Origin: Malurus cyaneus samueli
Taxonomy: Eukaryota; Chordata; Aves; Passeriformes; Maluridae
DNA: 64,000 nucleotides
Assembly (NCBI GenBank): GCA_009741485.1
Contig: CM019214.1
Location: forward strand, 29,478,746 to 29,542,745
Direction of reading: 5' to 3'
Both the position numbers and the translations under genes were made by a program. The notes under the pieces are model-generated. The model was not told the origin of the DNA, searched no databases, and saw only the letters and a list, made by a program, of their open reading frames with translations. Shown piece after piece: positions 12,993 to 64,000 of this stretch. Within the stretch, counting starts at the first letter, position 1. Every line of letters starts with the position of its first letter.

Positions 12993-13500
12993 AACAAAGA
13001 ATTCATTTTAGTAGCTGGTAGACTTTTATTTTGTTTTTAAGAAGCTTCTGGAAACTGTGCTGTGCAGCCACTAGACTTCCCAAAGGAACCTACCAGAGTG
13101 TGTTGCTGCCACTCCGCTTTCACTCACATCTCCCTGTGAGTGTGCAGAGCCCTGGCAGTGCAAGGGCAGGCACATCACCACCCAGTTTGCCTGCAGTCAG
13201 ATGTAGCAGAACTTTATGGTTACCATAACCTTGAGATATTTAATTCTTGGTGCACTGCAGAATAGATTTTCTTCAAGAGGAAAATGAAGAAAACACTCAG
13301 ATACTTGTTCTGCTTTCACAAACCAATATTGAGGAGTTTTTAGCCTGTGTTTTCTGAGTGGGTAGCCGGGAGCTCTCCGAGTCAATGATTTTGGGTGGTA
13401 AGAGTTTGTTTGCTTGTAGTGTTTATTTAATAACCCTGGTGGAAGTGTTGTACCAATAAAGCGTGGCAATTATTTTACAATAAAGTTCACTGTGTATATT
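12993..13500 (+). other. TMEM255B: TMEM255B 3' untranslated region
   Basis: Non-coding sequence from the stop codon to just after two poly(A) signals. No splice sites or long frames argue for further coding sequence. The right border is set only by the signals at 13455 and 13479. Confidence 0.7.
13455..13484 (+). terminator. TMEM255B: Two AATAAA polyadenylation signals of TMEM255B
   Basis: AATAAA occurs at 13455-13460 and again at 13479-13484, about 460-490 nt after the stop codon. A TGTGTATATTTATAC stretch follows and could be the downstream U/GU-rich element. Confidence 0.75.
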
Positions 13501-13861
13501 TATACTATACCTAAGACTATATGTATTTGGAAGGACAGGAAAACAAAAGAACAGAGGAAGACATACCTTACTAAATAGTTTCCTTTTTCAAGTTTCTGAA
13601 AGGCTAATTTTATTGATACTGTTTTAGCTGAACTTTGTGCTAGCCTAGTCTGCATAGTAAAATGTCACGTCAATGTGCTAAAAATGCCATTTCCAGATGT
13701 GTATTTTAAGCTGCACTTTAGTGTTCAAATGAATTCCTTTCTTGTCAAAAGAGTACCACAACGAAAACCATTTTAGGCTAAAGGCTTCTTCTTTATTTTT
13801 AAACTAATCCAAGACCTGATGCAGGCATTTACAATGAGAGTGAATGAAGGGGCCTAATTCC

Positions 13862-13887
13862 TTTTATTTATTTTATTTATTTATTTT
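13862..13887. repeat. (ATTT)n microsatellite
   Basis: Alternating TTTTATTTATTTTATTTATT units directly visible. Confidence 0.7.
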
Positions 13888-15421
13888 CTCCAAAGGCTAA
13901 GCAATGATAGCTTTTGCAGTAACATTGACAGGAAAAAAGCCATGTCCCTGCTGTCTGCATCCTGCCACCTCACTGTGCACCACATTAGCTGGGATTCCTT
14001 TCTGGCACACACCTGCCAGATTTTGGGACAGGAGTACTTATAACCAGCATGAAAACCCTTCTGTCTGCTGCATCCCTTGTTACATTTTGCTCCTGCAGGA
14101 AGCGTTTTGGTTTTGCTTGATCCATAGATCTTACTGTCTAGACAGCAATGAAGCTCTAGAAATTTCCTGAAAGGCCAAAGAGCAAAACTGGAAACAGAAG
14201 GTATTTCTCATTAACATTTTAAGCAGCTGCTCTGTATTATGAAAATATTGAAAAAATAAAAGTAAACAAAACCAGCTTACTTGACAGTTCCCTTACAGGG
14301 AAGTGACGCCATCAGGCCTGCTCAAAATAGAACAAAGAATGATCATCCTTTTACATACTTCCCAACTTCCAAGAAATTTCTGCTAATTGATGTGTTGTAC
14401 CTCTGTATAAAAAGCAGATTCGATACTAATACACATAAGAAGAGAGATTAATTTATATGGTCAATAAAAGCCAACTTTTGTTCAATTACAGTTTTTCTGA
14501 GATGCGGTTTTAGGCCACTGATCAATGATAAGGTGCCTTCTATGTACTGTCAACAAGGTGAGTTGTATGAACCAGGCTGAGAGTAACAGAAGTCAGAGAA
14601 GAGATCATTGGTTTTGTTTTAAACATTAATTTGATGCATCCAAAATGCTTAGTTCCTGTGCAAACACGTGCTGTGAGAAGCACAGTCACTCTGATTATGA
14701 AATAAGTGAAGCTACACATCTACTTCTCTTTGTTTACTGTGGATACTACCAAGGGAAGCGCCTGGGTTCATTTTGAGGACTCAAAATCCAGAACAGACTT
14801 GATCCCTTTGGGTTGAGCACCTAGACTCAACAAGGATGAAATCAATGTTTCTCTTGGCTTGAAGCAAGTGACTGAGAAGGAATGAAGGAATGCTTTTTGC
14901 AGCAACCTCTTCCTCCAAACCTCTTTCTCTAGTTTGGTACAGCTGTAGGCTATAAAAAAAAATAAAATCACGTTTATGCAAAAGACACCCCCACCTCTTC
15001 TGTCACTCCCCAGACTGAGTTACTCTTCTAAACCAGGTGCATTGTGGCCTATGCAAAATATCTTCACATACATGCACACATATGCAAAGTCCAGGAGCAA
15101 TTTCTGCTCTGAATTAAAAAACTAAATGTTCCTGCAGAGTACCATAATGTACCACAGGATTCATATATCCAGGACCCAAAATAATTCTGGCCTCATAAAT
15201 AGTGTCACTTATATTAACACAAAGGTAAGACGTGTTTGTGATTCATTTATGCCACATGATTTTTTTTGGGAACTACCACAGAAATTTTGCTAACATGCTT
15301 CATTTGAAAAGAACAAAGTAAAACAGGGCTTGTTTCATCTTCTTGGTTTAAAAACAGGTGTCTTCCAAGTCTGTACTTTTTTCAGTAGAGCTACTCCAAG
15401 TTAAAAAAGATGAGAGCTATT

Positions 15422-15985
15422 TGTGGTTGAACCCCAACGGGCAGCCCAGCCCCAGGCAGCCGCTCACTCACTCTCCCCCTCTGGGACTGGGAAGAGAATC
15501 ACAAGGGTAAAAGTGAGAAAACTTGTGGGTTGAGATAAAGACAGTTTAACAGGTAAAGCAAAAGCTGCACACACCAGTGGAGCAGAACAAGGAATTCATC
15601 CCCCACTTCCCAAGAGCAGGCAGGTGATCAGCCATCTCTGGGAAAACTGAGCCACTTGGAAAGACAAAGACCATCACCTAATGTCCCTCCCCTTCCTCTT
15701 TTTTCTCCAGCTTTATACGCTGAGCATGAGGCCATATGGTGTGGGATTTCCCTCTGGTCACTTGGGATAAGTTGTCCTGGCTGTGTCCCCTCCCAGCCCC
15801 TTGCACACCCCCAGCCCCCTCGCTGGTGGATGGGGTGAGAGGCACTAAAGGTCTTGACACTGTGCAAGCCCGGCTCAGCAATAGCTAAAGCATCCCAGAG
15901 TTGTCAACATTGTTTCCCACACAAACCCAGCCCCACACTAGGCGCTACTGTGAAGAATATTAACCCAAATTTTCCCAAAAGCACA
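15422..15985 (-). mobile_element. Solo LTR of an endogenous retrovirus, ERVL-like avian type
   Basis: A 564-bp block runs from TGTGGTTGAACCCC to CAAAAGCACA, with TG...CA ends. Read on the - strand it follows the layout I recall for the abundant passerine ERVL LTR: a U3 with GGCTGGGAGGGGACACAGCC, CATATGG, then TATAAAGCTGGAG (TATA at 15712-15717), and a 3' part with CTTTACCTGTTAAACTGTCTT. The flanks GAGCTATT (15414-15421) and GAGCTGTT (15986-15993) match at 7 of 8 bases and look like a target-site duplication. No internal retroviral genes remain, so this is a recombined solo LTR. The family label is from memory. Confidence 0.8.
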
Positions 15986-17489
15986 GAGCTGTTTATCAGT
16001 AAAAGTCTAAAATAACATGAAAAACATACAGAAAATAAAACTCTGCAGTGTGGACATTCTATTCAACAAAGTATCTTCAGGACTTCCAGCTTTTACTGAA
16101 GAGATCAATCTAATCTTTCTTGGGTTCTCCATTAAATCATAAATTGATCCAGCTGTAACAAATGTGCTCACAGGAATAACATGGTTTCCCTTGCTCAGTT
16201 AAAAAACCCAAACCATAGAACTACCTCTGGGTGTTCCTATCCATGCACATTCCAAGAATAAGTTATTACTGTCTAGTGGGAACTTTCCTTTCAAACTTGT
16301 ATTTGGTCAAACCTGACAGTAGAGGGTTTTGACAGGTCCTTCTCTAAGTGTAAATGAGTAGGATGGTTGAAAGTGATGAAGTTTTGTGCTTTTCTGCCCT
16401 ACTGCATTACTGCTGATTGATTTGCTCATGAGAAGAAGCTATGATGCCGTGTCTAATGGCTGATAGAGTGTCCTCCTCTTCTCTGCTAAATAAAGCAGGA
16501 ATCCTTCCCAAAGAATGTGCTTGGGATAGTCTTCCCCCTCTTTCATCTTCTCCTCTGGAACAGTTGTGTCTTCCCAGTTTGGTCACAGATGTTGTCACAC
16601 ATGCAGATTATTAGACTAATTGTGTCATCTCCATATCTGCTTAGGGAAAACACAACATGACTGTCCAAGAATAATGCATAAAAAACATTGCAGAATTAGA
16701 CCTTTTCATGATCATCCTGTGAAGGGTGGTGTTAACTTAGTCACACAGTATTTGGATTTTGCTCCACAGCATATACCAGTATTATTCAGTTTATTAATTT
16801 GATGCAAGGCAAGGACCAAATAAAACAAGATATAAGTGACTCGAGGCAGGCTAGGCAAAGCCCATCCCAGCTTTGGTAGGATAGCTGAAAAGTTGAACAC
16901 ACTTTATGGTTCTAGAACCTCTCCTGCATAAACCCCCATGGATATTCTCAGCTCCTGCAGCTCAGCCTGGCTAACTCTCACAGCTCAAGCCTCTCTGCTC
17001 CCACTAAGCTCACAGTGAATGAGCCAACCTAAAAATGCAGCAGCAAAAATATGTCATCACCAGATAATATTCCCCAATTCTCAACACCTCATCATTTGCC
17101 TCAGCAGCCATTGACACAAAAGCCATATGGCTTTCAACTTACTGAGTCTTTTCTTCTGAATGTTTCCTGCTGACCCAACTGTGCTTTCCATTTTCTGTTA
17201 ACCAGGAGTTTTACTAAAGGTCACAACTGAGTCTTTTTTCTGTGGTACCAGAATGAGAAACTTTAGCAATAAGAACAGCAGCCACCATTTGCTTTGAGAC
17301 TGAGAAGATATAAAATACTGATGTAAGCACATAAACCCTCCACCTCCAGAAGAAAAAAAATCCAAACTAACAAAACTGCCATCCCCCCACCACCCGAACA
17401 TGCATATGTGTAACCTCCACATCAGCACAGTCTGAGTCATTGTCTCCAAATACCAGAATACAGAATAATCTCAGTACAGGTAAATTAAA

Positions 17490-17915
17490 AACTTGTATGT
17501 AAATATTTTATTCTCTCGAATTTTGCAAATCAGAAAGCAGTGTTTGGTAATAAAAAATAATACAGAATTATTATTTTTCTTCCAGTCCACACTCATATAT
17601 TACCAGGTTTTCCACATTACAGATGCAACTGTTTCTTACAGTCTAAAGATAACATTCACTTTCAGTATATTCTGAACTTTTGACTTATTCAATATTAGTC
17701 TTCTGAACTATTTACAAATATATTACAACTTTTAAACCTCAAAGCAAAGAGTATTTCAATAATCAATCTGACATAAGGATCAGTAGCTTCTACATAACTT
17801 CAGTGTTTAAGAGAAACTATACACGCAGTGCGGTAGATCTGAATAATTTATATCCTTTAAAAAAAGAAAAGCATTGAAAGTTTCTGAGTATAAAATGTTC
17901 GCATTGCAGTGGTAC
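17490..17915 (-). other. GAS6: GAS6 3' untranslated region
   Basis: AT-rich sequence from the stop at 17916 to just past the AATAAA at 17507-17512. No coding potential is seen. The exact cleavage point is inferred. Confidence 0.6.
17507..17512 (-). terminator. GAS6: GAS6 polyadenylation signal
   Basis: TTTATT on the + strand is AATAAA on the - strand, about 400 nt after the GAS6 stop codon. It is the first canonical signal downstream of the stop that I could see. Confidence 0.65.
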
Positions 17916-59667
<41,752 letters not shown>

Positions 59668-60560
59668 CGCGATGCGGCGGCGGCCGGGCCGGCGGCGCTG
59701 CGGAGCGGCGGGAGCGGCGCGGCGGGGAGCGCGGGCGGGAGCGGCGTGCGCTGCGGGGAGCGCGGCGGGACCGCGCCAGGGAGCCGCAACCGCTCGCCGC
59801 CCTGCCCAGCCCTCAGGAGCAGCGCCGAGCGCCGCACACGGCACACCTGCGGCGGACGGCGCCCGGCCCGGCCCGGTACCTGCCCGGCCGCCCGGGAGCG
59901 GCGGTGCCGAGCGCGGGGCGGTCACGGCGAGTCGGGCCGATGGGCGGCAGCAGGAGCGGGGAGCGGGCGGGGAGACTGCGCCCTCACCTCCAGGCACATC
60001 TCTTTAATAGCTCCGGGGCTCATCACTGGGAAGGCAGAAGCTGGCTCCAAACCCAACCCGGTCCTGCCATAAATTAGAATCTTGGGTTCTCCCCACACGT
60101 CAACACAGGTTTTCGTCAGAAATTCATTTTCAGTTAGTTCCAGTATTTTAGCATAAACTCCTCAGGAAAGAAATGAATGTGGTTTATACCAATATGTTGG
60201 AAGCTATCCTTTACTGTCCCTTGTCCATCCGTAGTTACACAGGACAAGTCCACAGTGGGAAGCCTTGTTAGCTGTAACCCAGAGCTGCAGGGTCAGAGCT
60301 CAGAGCTGCACTTGGGCTGCGTACTGCCAGTGGTTTAAAGCCATCCCTTTGATCTGTACTGCCCTGGGAAGAGTCAATGTGACAGATAGCTCCGGTAACG
60401 CCTTATCTATACATTCTTCAGGAACACTCCAGTGGCATAACTTGTATCAGAAACAGCAGTTTTGTCTAGTTTAACTTGTTTATTTATCTAATACAAACTT
60501 TGCGTCTCCGCAATAATTTACTGCAAATATAATATAACAAATGTAAACAATGTATCCATA

Positions 60561-60932
60561 TCACATATAGTTGAAATAAGGTACATGGAAACATAAGAGC
60601 CAGCCTGTTCGTTCAAAGCAACCGTCCCTAGGCTGGTATATTGGTTTGACAATGGCCAGTAGTAGAGATACAAGTAGCAGGTATAAAAACACAAACCGCC
60701 ATGGAGTGGTTTTGGCTTCGGTTTTTTTTTTTTTTTCAGTTTTACAGCTCCTGGAGTCCAGAGGAAGAGCTCTCAGGTAAAAAACCGTGTCCACTGCAAC
60801 GCTAACAGCACAAATGTACCTTTTCTCTCCAAATTTATCCAATAGCTTTTTGATCTCTTGGTACTCCAGGACTCCAGAAGTGGTGAGAAGGTCCCAAATG
60901 TGCACAAAGGCTAAACTGGAACTTTTTATCAC
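60561..60932 (-). other. Unassigned 123-codon open frame with a hydrophobic segment
   Basis: About 123 codons from a GTG; the frame has no ATG and is bounded upstream by TAA. The translation looks protein-like: LEYQEIKKLLDKFGEKRY is amphipathic and charged, and FVFLYLLLVSLLLAIV could span a membrane near the C-terminus, followed by a short Cys-containing tail. A run of 16 T at about 60722-60736 on the + strand encodes the KKKK part. I recognise no family. It could be an exon of an unannotated gene, a decayed retrocopy or chance. Confidence 0.25.
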
Positions 60933-62207
60933 CAGTTGTAAACCCAGTGCTTAATAATTTTACAGGGTACCTGAATTTTTGTCGTCTAATAAACAGTGAA
61001 TGATCATGGCCTATTTGTTTTCACCATACCAATTTATATTTCTCTCCCATGTGATTTCAGAATCATCCTTTTTCCTGAACTTTGGAGCTTTGTTCTATTA
61101 TTTGTTTCCAAACCCTTTTGAGCTGGCACGGCTCAAAGAAATGCTCCCTCCAGTCCCTGCTGCTTTTTCGTGTCCTTTGGCCACATCTATTTCTTGTGCT
61201 AGCATGCACCAAACTCGATTAGAGTAATCCAACAAAAATGATTAATTTTATTTCAGATCAGTTCCCCCACTGAGCTGCTGAACAGCTGCACAAACACCAA
61301 AAGGGAGAGGCTTTCATGGGTGACAGTGAATAGCCGCAGGCAAAGGAGCACAGGCCTGATTTCAGCAGCAAAGCTGGCCAAAATGCTTTATGAAGCTACT
61401 GCTGAAGGCAGAGGTTTCCTAGGACTGGCTGCCACTTTCCTCCTTCCATCGTGTGTCCCACTGCCCATGTCCACAGATGTGGCTGAGCCATTTCAGCTCA
61501 GTCACTTGGCAGAAAACCCTTCCCTTTTGTCATGTGTGTGTGTTTTCTACAGGTTACTGTGCTGAACCAGCCCAGTGACAGCCTGAAGGAGTGTGGAGTG
61601 GGATTGCAGCAGTAAATCCATAGTCTGCTCTGGGACTGCAGCCTGGGGCCCTCAAACAGAAACTATTCCCAATCTTTGTTTTCATCTTATTCTGTGACTC
61701 TTCTATTTATACTTCTTTTTACGCCAAGTGGACAAAACTGCATGCAATATTCAAGATTTGGGTTTACAGTAACAGTGTTACAGCAACAGAGCAGCAAGAA
61801 GTCCTGCTTCTTTCTTACTGTTTGTAAACATTGCATGGGTCACCTCCTGACCTGGAGGCCATGGCTTTTTTCTAAGAGCTGTGAACAAGAGGTCTGAGAC
61901 CACTCTCCTGGGTGGAGTTGCTGTTTTACCAGTGAATACAGAGGGTGAGGGCTGTCTTTCATGTGTGAGTCATTTTGTGTGTCTGTTTTTAAATTTCACT
62001 TGTCATTTATTATCCTGTCACATTAAAAATGCTATCAAATGATACAGCCAAGCTAACTGAACAACTTTTTGCTACCAAAACAGGTTGTCCCACTCTGCCT
62101 TCCCTTTATGTTTCCACCTTAGCCCTGGAAGCACAATCTTTGTACCCTTTTGTCACTAATGTGTCCTCTCTGCAAGTCAATTCAACCCACTAAATCAAAA
62201 TAAAAGT

Positions 62208-62276
62208 ATTTCTTTCTTTCCTTCTTTCTGTCTTTCTTTTTTTTCTTTTTCTTTTTCTTTTTTTTTTTTTTTTTCT
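62208..62276. repeat. Pyrimidine-rich (CTTT)n tract
   Basis: TTTCTTTCCTTCTTTCTG followed by T-rich CTTTTT units; a simple repeat. Confidence 0.85.
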
Positions 62277-63466
62277 AAAAGACTTGTCTACTCTTGATTA
62301 AGATTTGTCTGTTCAGATGAATTTTGTTTTATTTGCCAACTGACCTCATGGCATTAAACTTCTCCATAAAATTTCTGAAGATGTTGAACATGCAGAGATT
62401 TTTGTGGGTTCTGGAAACTACATTATATTGTGTAATCTAATGATGAGTTTTCTTTCTTTCAGATGGTTTTTTATCCTTTTTTGTTCATCCCATATGATCA
62501 CACTTTGAGAGTATATGGTGAAAGACCAGCTCAAAAGTTTTAAAAACTAAATATCTAATATTATCAGAACCATTCTTAGCTAAATAAGTATCACTCCTTG
62601 AATCTCAAATGGGTTTACAAAAGATGGCATCCTTCTCGGTATGCAATGCTGATTCTTCTCCAACATATCATTCAGTTTACCAATTCTATTCTTTATTATG
62701 CTTTCCAGTAAGTTGCTCGGCACACACATCAAACACTGATTTTGGTGAGCTCAGAAGTCTCTTTGATAGTTGTATTTTCCACCTTCCATTCTTCTGGCAT
62801 GGTAGCATTTAGGACAGATTTAAGCAATGAGTTGGCATAAAGCAACTCTTTTTCATGTAAAGTTTCTTTTTCTTCAGAGTTCATGGATTTATTATTTTTT
62901 TATTATCTGGTCTCAGTTATCCCAGTGAGGTCTTAGGGAACATGAAAAACAGGATAGAAAAATTATTAAAACAATGTTATATGAACTGCTCGTACTCTCA
63001 GCAGGTCTGATTTTAAACTCTCTTTTGATTCTAGACTAATCTAGGCACAGAGGTTTCCAAATCCAACTTGAACCTGTAAGATTATGTTCCATTGTATTTT
63101 TGTCACTAACCAGAAATATGCGTCAAATGTGACTGAAGTTTTGAGAGAAGTGACTAAAAACACAACTAGAATGTGTTTGTTAAAGACCAAATATCAAAAA
63201 AGGGAGTCATCAGTTAATGGAACTTGAGACACTTACTCCAAATTCTGATGAATGTCCATTGGTTTCTCTTCCTTAATAATCCCTAAAGAAACCAGTGCAA
63301 AGTCAAGCTGTAGAGGTTTAGTAGAAGATTTAACTGAGCAAAGTTCCTTTAGGTTCCTGCAGCTAATCACATTTGTAGTAACCAAATTGTAGAATGAAAC
63401 TAAAATGCCTTGAAAGTAGTAAATAACCATCACAACTTTAGAGCTGAAGAAGCAGGGGAATGAAGC

Positions 63467-63840
63467 AGGTGACGAGTCAAGGAGCAGCTGAAGGGGCTGG
63501 GGCTCTTTAACTGGGAGTAAAGGAGGCTCAGGGGGTCCTACAACCACAACCACTTGACAGGAGGTTGCAGTGAGATGGGTGTCAGAGTCTTCTCCCAGGT
63601 AACAAGGGACAGGACACGAGGAAATGGCCTCAAGTTGTGCCAGGAGAGGTTGAGATTGGATATGGGGAAAAAATTCTTCCCTGTAAGAATGGTCAAGAAT
63701 TGGAATAGGCTGTCCAGGGAAGTAATGGTCTTCCTTAGAATGTTCAAAAAACATGTGGGTGGTTTAGTGGTGGACCTGACAATGCTGGGTTACCAGTTGG
63801 ATTGGATGAGCTTAGAGATTTTCCTAAACTAAACAACTCT
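63467..63840 (+). mobile_element. CR1 LINE 3' fragment with decayed ORF2 end
   Basis: On the + strand, AAGGGGCTGGGGCTCTTTAA, GGGTGTCAGAGTCTTCTCCC, ACAAGGGACAGGACACGAGG and AAATGGCCTCAAGTTGTGCC. The translation includes [20 protein letters not shown] and [10 protein letters not shown], the usual C-terminus of CR1 ORF2. The tail is GGATTGGATGAGCTTAGAG. The upstream part is missing, as is typical. Confidence 0.9.
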
Positions 63841-64000
63841 ATATATGCATCATGGAGAAGAGGAGGGGATTCCCAAGCCTTCCCTTCCTTGCTTCCATAT
63901 ACTGTGCAGCCAGGGACCCTATGGGATGCATGGTTCTTAACTTTTGAAGGACTCTCTTTTTCATGTAAAGTGCTTGCTTGACCTCAAGGAAAAATTGATT

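Larger units (their letters stand above)
13501..17490. other. Intergenic space between convergent TMEM255B and GAS6
   Basis: About 4 kb between the two poly(A) sites. The only assignable element is the solo LTR at 15422-15985. An (ATTT)n tract lies at 13862-13887. No gene or exon is supported. Confidence 0.7.
60001..63466. other. Upstream flank of GAS6
   Basis: AT-rich non-coding sequence apart from the unassigned frame at 60561-60932 and the pyrimidine tract at 62208-62276. No further gene is recognised. Confidence 0.55.

Noticed and set aside
59983..60023. Upstream ATGs on the - strand followed by CTGGAG and a GTGAGG donor, as an alternative GAS6 first exon
   Set aside because: The phase does not match exon 2, no signal peptide results, and the frame hits a stop soon after. 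It might be a short upstream frame, but nothing supports it.

Overview
This is vertebrate nuclear DNA, most likely from a bird and probably a songbird. Coding exons are short, have GT/AG borders and are separated by long AT-rich introns. The interspersed repeats are CR1 LINE fragments, and one solo LTR has the layout of the ERVL-type LTRs common in passerine genomes. There are no prokaryotic features. Species cannot be fixed from the sequence alone.

Two genes lie tail to tail. On the + strand, the last four coding exons of TMEM255B (a four-pass membrane protein formerly FAM70B) run from 817 to the stop at 12992, with poly(A) signals at 13455 and 13479. Its earlier exons lie left of the window. 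On the - strand, GAS6 (growth arrest-specific 6, the vitamin K-dependent ligand of TYRO3/AXL/MER receptors) can be followed through fifteen exons. They run from a CpG island near 59.7 kb down to a stop at 17916 and a poly(A) signal at 17507. All internal exon phases agree, and the domain order is propeptide-Gla, 25-nt exon, disulphide loop, four EGF modules and two laminin-G modules. The TMEM255B-GAS6 order and convergence match human 13q34.

Region by region: 1-13.5 kb is the 3' half of TMEM255B, with a CR1 fragment and a probable LTR in its introns. 13.5-17.5 kb is intergenic and holds the solo ERV LTR. 17.5-59.7 kb is GAS6, with large introns carrying CR1 pieces and a striking 23-copy, 26-bp minisatellite at 39.8-40.4 kb. 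59-60 kb is the GAS6 promoter CpG island. 60-64 kb is upstream DNA with one unassigned open frame and a CR1 fragment.

The points most worth checking are a one-base frame conflict in GAS6 exon 1 (the hydrophobic signal-peptide frame has no ATG), the minisatellite with its palindromic core and 208-bp higher-order period, and the unassigned open frame 0.9 kb upstream of GAS6. I did not find convincing evidence of an undescribed biological system; the window is mainly two known genes plus repeats.
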